Positions 50,746 to 60,398 are shown, counted from the first letter of the stretch. The stretch is 64,000 bases of DNA from JAILLW01 sp045640905 (GCA_045640905.1 JAZUFW010000081.1:1-64000), one strand, 5' to 3'. Made by a program: numbers and translations. The notes: generated by a model from the letters alone, not told the origin.

Positions 50746-52644
50746 ATGTGCGGAATTTGCGGCTTTATCACAAATCAAAATATAGAAAAGACAGCTCTTA
50801 TCGCGATGAACGATACGATGTATCACAGAGGTCCCGATGATTCGGGAGCTGAGATATTCCCTTCATCCGGCAAACTGGTGGGGCTGGCTCAAAGAAGACT
50901 GTCCATATTGGACTTATCCTCTCTCGGACATCAGCCGATGCATTCAAACGACGGACGCATCAGTGTGGTTTATAACGGTGAAATATACAATTTCCAAGAG
51001 ATTCGAGAGGAATTAAAGGATTATTCGTTTAAGTCAAATTGTGACACGGAAGTCATAATTGCCTCATATTTGAAGTGGGGTATTGAATGCCTGTCAAGAT
51101 TTAACGGAATGTTTGCCATAGCATTGTTTGACGCAAAGGAAGAGTGCCTGTACCTTGTGCGCGACAGAATCGGCAAAAAGCCCCTGTATTACGAACTTGA
51201 AAAGACGGGTTCGGGAACCAATATCTACTTCGGCTCCGAGCTGAAGCCTATTATGGCCCGCCCCGGATTTAACTGCAAAATCAGACAGGATATTATCAGC
51301 CGTTTTTTATATCAGCAATATATAAATGCACCCGATACGGTATTTGAAAATGTATATAAGTTGGAGCCGGGTGCGTGCCTTAAGTATTCCTTAAAAGAAG
51401 AAAATGACATCAGTGTCAGTAAATATTGGGACATCGCCGAAGTCTATCACAGAATGCGCCAAAATCCCGTGGACAATTATGATGAAGCAAAGGCCTGCCT
51501 TAAGGAGTTGCTCAGGGGATCCGTAAAGAGTCGAATGATTTCGGATGTTCCTTTGGGAACGTTCCTGTCGGGGGGATATGATTCTTCGCTTGTTTCGGCT
51601 ATTGCGGCAGAACTCAGTTCGACACCGATAAAGACATTTTCAATAGGCTTTAATGAAGAAAAATACAACGAGGCGAAATACGCCAAAGAAGTAGCGCAAT
51701 ATTTGGGTACCGATCATACCGAGATGTATATTTCCGAAGATGATATGTATGAACTGGTATCGAGCATTCCGAAGTATTATGATGAGCCGTTTGCAGATTC
51801 GTCACAGATATGCACCATGCTGGTTTCGCGTCTGGCCAAAGAAAAGGTCACGGTTGCTTTATCGGGAGACGGCGGAGATGAATTTTTCTGCGGTTACAAT
51901 ATTTATGAAAATGTCAGACAGGCTCAAATGCTTGATATTCCGGGTGCTGTGACACACGGTATTTTCAATGCACCGTTAATTAAAAACACGGGGTTATTCA
52001 ATAAACTGCCGTTTAGAGTAAAGGTTATAGCCAACAATCGAAATCCCGAGACCAAGACACAGTTCGGTTCGGGCTCCTACGTTGATACATCGTTAAAGAT
52101 GGTTAAGGCCGATTCAATCAGCTGTCAGTATGAGACGGAGAGCCGTTACGGAGTAAAGGACTGGCAGATTAGGAGAATGCTGCTTGATATGGATACATAT
52201 CTGCCGGGCGATATTCTGGCCAAGGTTGACCGTGCATCCATGAGATATTCATTGGAATCTCGTTGCCCGATCCTTGATAAGGATGTGATGGAATATTCGT
52301 TCAGAATGGATCATTCCTTTAAATTTGACCATGGTAACAAAAAGAGAATTTTGAAGGATATAGCATACGATTATATTCCCAAGGAATTATTGGATCGTCC
52401 CAAGGTCGGATTCGGAGTACCTTTGGATAAATGGCTGAGAGGACCGCTTCATGATGAATTGTGGTCGATGTGCGATGAATCCTTGTTAATCAAGCAGGAT
52501 ATCTTTGATGTAAAGTTCGTCCGCGACACCATTGAGCATTACTTAAAGGTAGGAGACGGAGGCCCGGCAACGGGAAGAAACTATTCAAAAATCGCATGGT
52601 CATTCTTCGTATTCCAGCAGTGGTATAAGGAATATTTTTGCTAA
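50746..52644 (+). CDS. asnB: Glutamine-hydrolysing asparagine synthase-type amidotransferase
   Basis: 632 residues starting MCGICGF, so the N-terminal nucleophile Cys2 follows Met removal. The Ntn glutaminase domain (RGPDDSGAEIF, YNGEIYNFQEI) is followed by the AMP-binding synthetase domain with LSGGYDSSLVSA (PPi loop). It amidates a carboxylate with Gln-derived ammonia; in an envelope locus like this the acceptor may be a glycan or peptidoglycan carboxylate rather than aspartate. Followed by a hairpin at 52708. Confidence 0.9.
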   Translation: MCGICGFITNQNIEKTALIAMNDTMYHRGPDDSGAEIFPSSGKLVGLAQRRLSILDLSSLGHQPMHSNDGRISVVYNGEIYNFQEIREELKDYSFKSNCDTEVIIASYLKWGIECLSRFNGMFAIALFDAKEECLYLVRDRIGKKPLYYELEKTGSGTNIYFGSELKPIMARPGFNCKIRQDIISRFLYQQYINAPDTVFENVYKLEPGACLKYSLKEENDISVSKYWDIAEVYHRMRQNPVDNYDEAKACLKELLRGSVKSRMISDVPLGTFLSGGYDSSLVSAIAAELSSTPIKTFSIGFNEEKYNEAKYAKEVAQYLGTDHTEMYISEDDMYELVSSIPKYYDEPFADSSQICTMLVSRLAKEKVTVALSGDGGDEFFCGYNIYENVRQAQMLDIPGAVTHGIFNAPLIKNTGLFNKLPFRVKVIANNRNPETKTQFGSGSYVDTSLKMVKADSISCQYETESRYGVKDWQIRRMLLDMDTYLPGDILAKVDRASMRYSLESRCPILDKDVMEYSFRMDHSFKFDHGNKKRILKDIAYDYIPKELLDRPKVGFGVPLDKWLRGPLHDELWSMCDESLLIKQDIFDVKFVRDTIEHYLKVGDGGPATGRNYSKIAWSFFVFQQWYKEYFC

Positions 52645-52696
52645 TGACGCTATCGTAGCGCTCAAACGCGCATGCATAAACAAAATTCGATTAATG

Positions 52697-52705
52697 TGAT
52701 ATAAT
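52697..52705 (+). promoter_or_regulatory. Extended -10 element upstream of the DUF6077 gene
   Basis: TGATATAAT; the expected transcription start falls at about the ATG at 52712, so a leaderless message is possible. No good -35 box is seen. Confidence 0.5.
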
Positions 52706-52707
52706 AG

Positions 52708-52741
52708 GCCCATGATTATTTTGAAAATCATGGGCTTAATT
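52708..52741 (+). terminator. Hairpin spanning the asnB/DUF6077 boundary
   Basis: GCCCATGATT / AATCATGGGC, 10 bp, 8-base loop, followed by TTAATTTTTT. It can terminate asnB, but the ATG of the next gene lies inside its stem. Confidence 0.7.
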
Positions 52742-53809
52742 TTTTGGCTTTTCTTAGTTCCGTTTGCCATGGGTGTGGCCCTTTTATCACGCAGAAATAC
52801 AAATACAAAATCTTTTTCAGAGGCTATTATCTTTGGATATATAGTCTTTTTGGTGTTGCTTGAAACCGTCGGCATTCCCATAGGAGTATTGTGTGTTGAT
52901 TCCGGATATACTTTGTTCCGAACAGTGTTTGCAGGTTGCTCCCTGGTGATTTTTGCGCTGGGTGTGTTTATTTTTGTTAAAAACAAACATTGGATTGAAT
53001 ACAAAGAAAGAATCGGAAGAATTCCGAATGCCGTTTCGAAGCTTTCTTTGGAATCAAAGATTTATTCCCTTTTGTTTATATTGCTGCTTTTGGGGCAGCT
53101 GGTTATGATTTTTGTATTCTACAGTCTCGATGTAGATGATTTTTACTACAATTCCTATGCAACGAGCGCTATCGAGTGCAATGTTTTGTACCGCCGGGAT
53201 CCGAATACGGGATATGCCACCTCCTTTGATATTCGTCACGGACTGGCCATGATCCCGATTCTGCAGGCTTTCATCAGCTCCATGAGCGGAATACATGTTT
53301 TGGTCGTGGTTCACAGAGTGTTCCCCTTGGTGGTTATTCCGTTGTCATATCTTATCCTTTATAAAATCGCCGGAGAATTATTCCCCAAAAGCACTGAGAG
53401 CAGACTGCAGTTTATGTTTTTAATCAGTGTATTTCGCATGTTCGGATGCGTTTCCATTCTTGTTCCGGAGACGTTTTTGTTTATCCGAACCTGGCAGGGT
53501 AAATCCCTGGCGGGAAATATAATAATTCCGCTCATTATTTTCATTTTCTTAAGGTTGTTCAAGAAAGAAAGACCGGATGAACACAGTACAAAGTGGCTTT
53601 ATCTGGTGCTTTCGATTTGCATATTTGCTTCCGGTGCAATGAGCTCTTTGGCAGTTCTGCTCTGCCTTATTTTGACAGGATTTACAGGACTTATTTTTGC
53701 AATATCGGAGAAAAACGCAAAGGTGTTTACCAAAGCCCTGGTTTCGATGATTCCGGGCATTCTGTATATAGCGGTTTATGTTGTTGGCGTGATTTTTAAG
53801 ATTAGATAA
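52712..53809 (+). CDS. DUF6077-like membrane protein, N-terminal part
   Basis: 365 residues, about nine hydrophobic segments, with DVDDFYYNSYATSAIECN, DIRHGLAMIPILQAF and SRLQFMFLISVFRMFGC, resembling DUF6077 polytopic proteins that look like membrane glycosyltransferases. The frame stops at 53809; three bases later the next frame opens with more membrane segments of the same protein family. Combined length (640) fits a single full-size DUF6077, so this is probably one gene split by a one-base change. ATG 52712 lies in a hairpin; ATG 52730 is an alternative. Confidence 0.65.
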   Translation: MIILKIMGLIFWLFLVPFAMGVALLSRRNTNTKSFSEAIIFGYIVFLVLLETVGIPIGVLCVDSGYTLFRTVFAGCSLVIFALGVFIFVKNKHWIEYKERIGRIPNAVSKLSLESKIYSLLFILLLLGQLVMIFVFYSLDVDDFYYNSYATSAIECNVLYRRDPNTGYATSFDIRHGLAMIPILQAFISSMSGIHVLVVVHRVFPLVVIPLSYLILYKIAGELFPKSTESRLQFMFLISVFRMFGCVSILVPETFLFIRTWQGKSLAGNIIIPLIIFIFLRLFKKERPDEHSTKWLYLVLSICIFASGAMSSLAVLLCLILTGFTGLIFAISEKNAKVFTKALVSMIPGILYIAVYVVGVIFKIR

Positions 53810-53811
53810 TT

Positions 53812-54639
53812 ATGCTTGATTTGTTGAAAATACCGATTGAGGTTATCAAAAACTACACAGGATTAAAGCTTTTGTTTGCACTTGCGGCGTTGATGTGGGT
53901 GTATTTATTTACTTCGGAAAAAAATAAGACTTTGAGACTTATTTTTGTATATATTCCGTTAATTATTGTCGTGCTCATTCTGTTTCCCTTTACCTATACG
54001 CTTTTTGAAAAGGTTGGGCTCGATACGGACACGTATTATCGTCTTTTGTGGCTGATTCCCACGGGTATCATTACGGTATACGGAATAGTTAAGCTGAGTT
54101 CCCGGAATGCTTTGTCAAGGAGCATAGGGACGATAGCGGCTGTACTTGTTATCGCTTTTACCGGCAGCTTTGCTTACAACAGTGTATATCTGGTAAAGGC
54201 CGAAAACCTCTACGGAGTTCCGCAGGATGTTGTCAATATTATCGATGACATTCGCTCCGACGATACGGTTCATGACAGAATTACGGTGCTGTTTCCCAGC
54301 TATTTGATGCTGTACGCACGTCAGTACGACGGAAATATTACCATGCCGTACGGCAGGGATTTGCTTTCTTTTGTAATGAGCGGCAAATTCTATTTGGATC
54401 CGTTGTATGATGCCTTTGAAAAATCCGAACAAATTGATTTCGATGTATTGCTGGAAAGTTCCAGAAAAGAATATGTTTTGTATTTTGTATTCCCGAAGGA
54501 CAAGCTGACTGAGGAAGGAATCAAAGAAAGCGGGCTTATTTATGTTACATCGAGCGGAATATATGATGTGTATAAAGACCCGGTCATGCTAAAACAGGTG
54601 GAAGAATACGATAAAATAAGGAGCGGAGATGAGCTTTAA
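53812..54639 (+). CDS. DUF6077-like membrane protein, C-terminal part
   Basis: 275 residues with five hydrophobic segments (from LKLLFALAALMWVYLFT to TIAAVLVIAFTGSF) and a C-terminal soluble region (DDTVHDRITVLFPSYLMLYARQ ... VLESSRKEYVLYFVFP), which looks like the outward-facing domain. It starts at ATG 53812, two bases after the stop of the previous frame, with no ribosome site. It most likely continues the same protein. Its end overlaps the MBOAT gene by 11 bases. Confidence 0.6.
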   Translation: MLDLLKIPIEVIKNYTGLKLLFALAALMWVYLFTSEKNKTLRLIFVYIPLIIVVLILFPFTYTLFEKVGLDTDTYYRLLWLIPTGIITVYGIVKLSSRNALSRSIGTIAAVLVIAFTGSFAYNSVYLVKAENLYGVPQDVVNIIDDIRSDDTVHDRITVLFPSYLMLYARQYDGNITMPYGRDLLSFVMSGKFYLDPLYDAFEKSEQIDFDVLLESSRKEYVLYFVFPKDKLTEEGIKESGLIYVTSSGIYDVYKDPVMLKQVEEYDKIRSGDEL

Positions 54640-56059
54640 TTCCCTTTCCTTTATAGTTTTGTTTTTGCCAATTACATTAATTATTTACAGGGTGCTGATT
54701 AAGAAGAACAAATCCGATATCGCAGGATGGTTCTTGATTTTGGCATCCTTATTTTTCTATTGGATTAATTACGGTTCGGGAATAATTGTATTTGCTCTGA
54801 GTCTGATTATTAATTATTTGCTTTCGTCCATGATTATTAAGGGCCGAAAGCCCAAGACCGTGCTTGCGCTGGGAGTTGTTTTTGACTTAATCCTGCTTTT
54901 GTTTTTCAAAAACGCAGACTTTTTGTTGCCGGCCAATGTGTCATTTATTAAAGCGCCGGGAATCAGTTTTTACACGTTTACGTATATTGCGCTTTTGACA
55001 GAATGCTACAGGGGTTCGATAGGCGCGATTTCATTAAAAGAATATGGTGTGCTCATGACCTTTTTCCCGAAATTGATGCAGGGACCCATATGCACCCCTC
55101 GTAATTTCGATTATTCGGTCAAATCCTTTGAATTGACGTTTGAAAAGGTGTATCGGAGCGTTTTGCTCTTTTCAATCGGATGTTTCAAAAAGGTCTTAAT
55201 CGCGGATACTTTAAAGGCCGCAGTTGATTACGGATTTTCACATCTTGACTCCATGCATACGCTGGAAGGGTTGATAATCATGCTGTCTTATACGTTGCAG
55301 CTGTACTTTGATTTCAGCGGTTATACGGACATGGCCATAGCGGTTGCATCTCTTTTCGGATTTGATTTGCCGGAGAACTTCCAAAGCCCCTATAAGGCCC
55401 GTAATATATGTGATTTCTGGAAGAGATGGCATATAACCCTTACGGAGTTTTTTACACGATATCTATATATTCCTCTCGGAGGAAACAGGAAAGGAAAAGC
55501 ACGAACATACATTAATATCCTGATCATCTTCCTGGTTAGCGGTATATGGCACGGAACGGGCGGACAGTTTATAGTCTGGGGATTGATGCACGGTGTTTTG
55601 TTTGCACTGACCAGAGCTTTTACCAAGGATAAAAAAGAGGAACCCAAAGATAATCCGGTTGTACATGCTTTGAAAGTATTCCTGACATTTTTGTACGTAA
55701 ACGTTGCATGGGTATTTTTCAGAGCACCGTCGATTGGCGATGCCGTGCACCTGTTTAAGGATATAGCGCAGTTTTGGTGCCCCCGCGTCAATAAAGGCTT
55801 GGCGGAATGCTTTAATATCGATGAACTGTGGTACGTAATCAAAGTATTACATCTGGATAAAAGCGAATATGGGCTATACATTTTAATGATACTTATTTTG
55901 GCGGCTTTGCTGATAGGCATTTTTGCTTTGCCCAATGCAGTATCGTTTGCAAAAAAGGTGAAGATAAATTGGCCGACTACGGTCTTAATGACGGTACTTA
56001 TTGTGTGGTGTATTTTATCCTTCGAAGGCGTTACAACATATATTTACGTTAATTTCTGA
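54629..56059 (+). CDS. MBOAT family O-acyltransferase
   Basis: 476 residues, about eleven hydrophobic segments. Signature regions: NFDYSVKSFEL (the PQPF-like stretch is reduced), NFQSPYKARNICDFWKRWHITLTEFFTRYLYIPLGGNRKG and GIWHGTGGQFIVWGLMHG with the catalytic His. This is the AlgI/DltB type, which moves an acyl group across the membrane onto a surface polymer. AAGGAGCGGAG precedes the ATG. The next gene is the probable SGNH partner, as AlgJ or DltD are for AlgI or DltB. Confidence 0.93.
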   Translation: MSFNSLSFIVLFLPITLIIYRVLIKKNKSDIAGWFLILASLFFYWINYGSGIIVFALSLIINYLLSSMIIKGRKPKTVLALGVVFDLILLLFFKNADFLLPANVSFIKAPGISFYTFTYIALLTECYRGSIGAISLKEYGVLMTFFPKLMQGPICTPRNFDYSVKSFELTFEKVYRSVLLFSIGCFKKVLIADTLKAAVDYGFSHLDSMHTLEGLIIMLSYTLQLYFDFSGYTDMAIAVASLFGFDLPENFQSPYKARNICDFWKRWHITLTEFFTRYLYIPLGGNRKGKARTYINILIIFLVSGIWHGTGGQFIVWGLMHGVLFALTRAFTKDKKEEPKDNPVVHALKVFLTFLYVNVAWVFFRAPSIGDAVHLFKDIAQFWCPRVNKGLAECFNIDELWYVIKVLHLDKSEYGLYILMILILAALLIGIFALPNAVSFAKKVKINWPTTVLMTVLIVWCILSFEGVTTYIYVNF

Positions 56060-56061
56060 TT

Positions 56062-57153
56062 ATGGAAAAGAAAGCACGCGCCAATTTAATATTTGTGACA
56101 GTTGTGTCGGTTTTGGCACTTTTGGGAGTGGCAGCGGTTATATATTTCGTGGACCCCTTTTTCCACTACCATGGGCCGATAAGGGGATTTGATTATGTGA
56201 TAGATAATCAGGTTTTGCAAAATCCCGGGATGGCTCTTCATATGGATTATGACAGTGTGATACTGGGATCTTCCATGACGGTCAATTTCGAAACCGACTG
56301 GTTTAAAGAATTGCACGGACTCAATACTTTGAAATTGAGTTCTTCTTCGGCGTATCCGAAAGATATAGCCAACATACTGGAAAAGGTCTACAGCGACAAA
56401 CGAACAGACCAAGAACCTGTTAAGAAGGTCTTTTTGGGAGTTGATGTTATCACATATTCCGGAGGCGTTTCGGAAACGAAGTATCCGGTTCCCGAATATC
56501 TGTATGATGACAAACTGTTGAACGACTATCATTATCTGCTGAATAAGGATGTCTTGCTCAATTATGTACTAAGGCCGATTTTTGATCCAGAACCGCTGAA
56601 TATGTCGCATATCTATGCCAGCTGGTGGACCGAAGAGTACTACAATGAAGAATACGTTCTTTCCAATCATGTCCCTTCCGAACCTGTTTCGGAGAAAATG
56701 GATGAGCACAGTTTCGATGATAGAATAAAGGACAATCTTCTAGTTAACATTATTCCTTTTGTGAAAGCACATCCCGAGACCGAATTTGTGGTATTTTTCC
56801 CGCCTTACAGTATTCTGTTTTGGAATGATGTTATCCTGGAAAATCATCTGGATGCCACCATGAATTCGTACCGGACGGTGGTGAATGAACTGATAAATTA
56901 CGATAATGTCAGCATTTACTTTTTCCCGTCGGAAGAGTTTGTGACGGACCTTAATAATTATGCCGATTACAGCCACTATAAGCCCGATATTAACAGGTTT
57001 ATGACAGAGTGCTTCAAAGACGGCACGGACAGGGTATATCGCACTTCGGATGAGGGCCCTGTGATAGATGATTATTTAGCCGAAATGGCGGATATTATTA
57101 ACAACTATGATTTCGTAAAGATTAATCAAAGAATAAAGGAGTATCATGAATAA
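56062..57153 (+). CDS. SGNH/AlgJ- or DltD-like exported acyltransferase partner
   Basis: 363 residues with one N-terminal hydrophobic segment (about 8-29), so anchored and facing outward. SVILGSSMTVNF holds the possible nucleophile Ser; NNYADYSHYKPDINRF near the end supplies the DxxH pair. This is the SGNH layout that works with MBOAT acyltransferases. It is directly after the MBOAT gene (2-base gap) and overlaps the next gene's start, so the three are co-translated. Confidence 0.8.
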   Translation: MEKKARANLIFVTVVSVLALLGVAAVIYFVDPFFHYHGPIRGFDYVIDNQVLQNPGMALHMDYDSVILGSSMTVNFETDWFKELHGLNTLKLSSSSAYPKDIANILEKVYSDKRTDQEPVKKVFLGVDVITYSGGVSETKYPVPEYLYDDKLLNDYHYLLNKDVLLNYVLRPIFDPEPLNMSHIYASWWTEEYYNEEYVLSNHVPSEPVSEKMDEHSFDDRIKDNLLVNIIPFVKAHPETEFVVFFPPYSILFWNDVILENHLDATMNSYRTVVNELINYDNVSIYFFPSEEFVTDLNNYADYSHYKPDINRFMTECFKDGTDRVYRTSDEGPVIDDYLAEMADIINNYDFVKINQRIKEYHE

Positions 57154-57520
57154 ATCGCACATTAAGGATTTTTTGCTGCTGCAGATATCGTTTTTGGTAT
57201 ACAGCCTGTCCTCTCTGGTCGGGAAGTTTTCTGCCGGATACGAAGTGATGAGCGTTGGGTTTATAGGCTTTTATGCCTTGGAGATAGTTATCTTGGGGAT
57301 ATATGCCATTTTGTGGCAGCAGGCCATTAAAAAATACGAGCTTTCCATAGCGTATGCCAATAAAGCCGTTACGCTTATATGGGCACTTATTTTCGGGGCG
57401 ACTGTTTTTAAAGATGCCGTTAAGCCCCATCACATTATCGGAATAGCGATAGTAATAGCCGGCATAGTGATACTGAATCTTCCTTCTAAGGACGCAGAAA
57501 AAAAGGAGGATGAGGCATGA
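57146..57520 (+). CDS. SMR/EamA-type four-TM exporter subunit (ArnE/F-like)
   Basis: 124 residues, four hydrophobic segments, half of an EamA-like or SMR small-transporter fold. ATG 57146 overlaps the end of the previous gene; its stop overlaps the next start (GCATGA). Two consecutive genes of this kind form a heterodimer in ArnE/ArnF, the flippase of undecaprenyl-phosphate-aminoarabinose. A similar lipid-linked sugar flippase role is likely here. The substrate is not known. Confidence 0.8.
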   Translation: MNKSHIKDFLLLQISFLVYSLSSLVGKFSAGYEVMSVGFIGFYALEIVILGIYAILWQQAIKKYELSIAYANKAVTLIWALIFGATVFKDAVKPHHIIGIAIVIAGIVILNLPSKDAEKKEDEA

Positions 57521-57858
57521 ATATATATGTGATTATCTTAATCGTTTCTGTTTTGGTGGCGAGCTTTTCACAGATACTGTTGAAAAAGGGTGCATCAAAG
57601 AAATATCCGAACGTAATCAGAGAATACCTGAATGTTTATGTAATCAGCGGATACGGACTCATGTTTGTGTCGCTGTTTTTGACGATGATATCCTACAGGG
57701 GCTTTTCGTTTTTTGCGGCTGTTCCCGTAATGGAATCGCTGGGATATGTAGTGGTAATGTTTTTGGGATATTTCTTTTTCAAAGAGAAAATCACCGTTAA
57801 GAAGCTTGTTGGGATACTCCTCATCCTTTGTGGCATTTTCATATGCAATATGCTATAA
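57517..57858 (+). CDS. SMR/EamA-type four-TM exporter subunit, partner
   Basis: 113 residues, four hydrophobic segments, similar in layout to the preceding subunit, beginning with a SVLVASFSQILLKKGASKKYP segment (the first SMR helix, with Glu/Lys polar residues). Overlaps the upstream gene by 4 bases, so it is strictly coupled. Together the pair is proposed to flip a lipid-linked glycan unit. Confidence 0.8.
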   Translation: MNIYVIILIVSVLVASFSQILLKKGASKKYPNVIREYLNVYVISGYGLMFVSLFLTMISYRGFSFFAAVPVMESLGYVVVMFLGYFFFKEKITVKKLVGILLILCGIFICNML

Positions 57859-57895
57859 TCTTAAGGATTATGTTTAGTAAAAGGAACCAAATATT

Positions 57896-60343
57896 TTGAA
57901 CAGAAAAAGCGTAAGAGATAATCGCATCGGAAAAGAGAAAAGAAAAGTCTTTTTCGATGCTGATGATATTTTTGATAAAGACGATCAGGATGAATTCCTG
58001 GACGATGAAGAATACCTCGATACGGCAGAATTGCCTGCCGATTATTTTGATGCGGGGAATATAACATTAAGCGATATTTCGCTTAATTTTAAGACCGAAA
58101 ACATAGACCTTTCATCTGCCGCGAATTTCAAGGCAGAGGAAAATGAAACGTATGACGATGAGTATTCCGATGATTATGAAGAAGACGTAGAATTCGATGA
58201 TTCGGAAGAATTGGCGCAAGGATATTCCGACGTAGAGTATGAAGACGAAGAGTATGATGAAGAGTACTCGGATGAAGAATATGCCGACGCTGAATACGAC
58301 GAGGACTATGAGAACTATTCCGATGATTATTATGATGAATCACAGGATGAGTACGCCGATGATTATTATAGCGGAGAATACGTAGCATACCACGAAAAGA
58401 AAAAGACGGGACTGTCTGTGTATATCATCATTTTCGGATCGATAGCGGCAGTTTTGCTGATTGCGATTTTGGGCATAATGTTTGCAAGAGTCAGAAAGAC
58501 CGAACAGCAGGAAAACCTGCTGGCCGAAATCGGAAAAGAGATGGACGGAATAAACATTATCGGTGAAGAAGGTTTGCTGGCTATTTCGAATGCCCAAAAG
58601 GCAGCAGCTTTTGAAGAAGAAGTAACTGCCGAAGAAGAGGTTTTGGAAGAAACCGCAGCCGAGACTCCGACGTCCACCATAGTGGTAATGAATCTGATTT
58701 CGATTCAAAAGGATTTAAAGATAAAGTTTGTAAACAATGATACCGGAAAGCTGATTACCGGAACGTCGTTTGAAATTGCGGTAACGAACCCTTCGGGAAA
58801 GAAAACCGTTGAAACCGACACGGACAAAGACGGTATTATTTATCTAAAGAATATATCGGGCGGTTCGTACAAGGTTGCGCTGCAGGGACCGTCGGATGAT
58901 AAGTTCAATTTTTCGAAGGATGCCGTATCTATCAAAGTAAAGGATACCATCGAGTACAAGAAAGTTGATGTCGCCGATGAAATTAAATCCGAAAAGGAAA
59001 TTGATGCTTCCAAAGAAGATACGCAGCAAAAGACGGAAGTAGAGTCAACACTGACAGATACCGTCGAGTATGTGGAATCTACGAAGACATTAATATCCGG
59101 AACGGGTTCTACCAATGTTACATATACCGAAATATCCAAGGATTCCATATCCGATCCCGGAAAGACGGCATTCTTGGGCATGAAGTTGTTAGGCAAAAAG
59201 TATGAGCCCGGCGAGGAACCTTCAGGGGAAGACCCGACACCGGAACCGACAGAAGCTCCGACAGATACACCGACGCCGGAACCTACACAAGCACCTGTAG
59301 ATACTCCGACACCTGTGCCGACTCCCACGGAGACGCCGACGCCTTCCGCAACTCCTACAGCTACACCCACGGCAGTGCCTTCAGCTACGCCTACGGTGTC
59401 ACCGAGTCCTTCGGCTTCACCCTCGGCATCGCCTTCTGCCAGCCCTTCGGCTGAGGAAAAGGCTAAAAACGACAAGACCAGCACTCTGAAGACCACATCC
59501 GGCGAAACAGTCTATGTAAAGGATCAGGATAACTACAGAGAAGCCAAGTTCGCGGATTACTATACATACAGCAAATTCTATAAAGCCGTTACCACCGAAA
59601 CCGGTGAATACAGATATACCGGTTGGCAGTACATTGACGGCAACAGATATTATTTTGACAAAAACGGAAACTATGTTACCGGAGACCAGGTTATCCAGGG
59701 TGCCAAGTATACCTTTGGCGGAGACGGAAAGCTGTCAAATGCTTCGGGTGTACTCGGAATTGATGTTTCAAAGTGGAATAACACCATAGATTGGAATGCA
59801 GTTAAAAATTCCGGAGTATCCTTTGTAATAATTCGATGCGGATACAGAGGTTCTTCAACGGGTGCGCTTGTTGCAGACCCTACATTTGCTTCGAACATTA
59901 AGGGCGCTACCAATGCCGGATTAAAGGTCGGAGTTTATTTCTTTAGTCAGGCCGTTAATGAAGTGGAAGCGGTTGAGGAAGCATCAACCACGCTGGCACT
60001 TATTAAAGGATACAATTTGTCCTTCCCTGTATTCTTGGATGTGGAAGGTTCGGGCGGACGCGGAGATACCATAGATGCCGCTACCAGAACCGCTGTGGTT
60101 AAAGCTTTCTGTCAGACAATACAGAACTCCGGATACAAAGCAGGTGTTTATGCTAACAAGACATGGTTCTCTTCGTATATGGACACACCTTCGCTTTCGG
60201 GATACAAAATTTGGCTGGCACAGTATGCCGCAGCACCTTCGTATACCAGAACCAGATACGACATGTGGCAGTATACGTCCAAGGGTTCCGTTGCCGGAAT
60301 CAAGGGAAATGTTGATATGAATATAAGCTATCTCGGATATTGA
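57896..60343 (+). CDS. Membrane-anchored GH25 lysozyme
   Basis: 815 residues, TTG start with AAGGA upstream. Residues 1-170 are very acidic with many Asp/Glu/Tyr; a hydrophobic segment lies at about 179-198, so the acidic part is cytoplasmic and the rest outside. Then a Thr/Pro/Ser-rich repeat (about 440-520), a choline-binding-like GW-type repeat (YTGWQYIDGNRYYFDKNGNY), and the GH25 domain (GIDVSKWN, FLDVEGSG with acidic catalytic residues, and MNISY). It cleaves peptidoglycan, perhaps in growth or division. Just before the rfb genes. Confidence 0.9.
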   Translation: MNRKSVRDNRIGKEKRKVFFDADDIFDKDDQDEFLDDEEYLDTAELPADYFDAGNITLSDISLNFKTENIDLSSAANFKAEENETYDDEYSDDYEEDVEFDDSEELAQGYSDVEYEDEEYDEEYSDEEYADAEYDEDYENYSDDYYDESQDEYADDYYSGEYVAYHEKKKTGLSVYIIIFGSIAAVLLIAILGIMFARVRKTEQQENLLAEIGKEMDGINIIGEEGLLAISNAQKAAAFEEEVTAEEEVLEETAAETPTSTIVVMNLISIQKDLKIKFVNNDTGKLITGTSFEIAVTNPSGKKTVETDTDKDGIIYLKNISGGSYKVALQGPSDDKFNFSKDAVSIKVKDTIEYKKVDVADEIKSEKEIDASKEDTQQKTEVESTLTDTVEYVESTKTLISGTGSTNVTYTEISKDSISDPGKTAFLGMKLLGKKYEPGEEPSGEDPTPEPTEAPTDTPTPEPTQAPVDTPTPVPTPTETPTPSATPTATPTAVPSATPTVSPSPSASPSASPSASPSAEEKAKNDKTSTLKTTSGETVYVKDQDNYREAKFADYYTYSKFYKAVTTETGEYRYTGWQYIDGNRYYFDKNGNYVTGDQVIQGAKYTFGGDGKLSNASGVLGIDVSKWNNTIDWNAVKNSGVSFVIIRCGYRGSSTGALVADPTFASNIKGATNAGLKVGVYFFSQAVNEVEAVEEASTTLALIKGYNLSFPVFLDVEGSGGRGDTIDAATRTAVVKAFCQTIQNSGYKAGVYANKTWFSSYMDTPSLSGYKIWLAQYAAAPSYTRTRYDMWQYTSKGSVAGIKGNVDMNISYLGY
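59225..59455 (+). repeat. Thr/Pro/Ser-rich coding repeat in the GH25 gene
   Basis: Repeated TPEPTEAPTD-, ATPTATP- and SPSASPSASP-type units code a flexible wall-spanning linker. The repeats are short and likely to vary in length between strains. Confidence 0.8.
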
Positions 60344-60398
60344 TAGATAATTACTTTTTGAGATAGATAAATATATTTAACGCGAAAGGAATTTATTG

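Noticed and set aside
58840..59496. Long minus-strand frame rich in Gly/Val/Ser opposite the GH25 linker
   Set aside because: It is the complement of the Thr/Pro/Ser coding repeat and has no family features.
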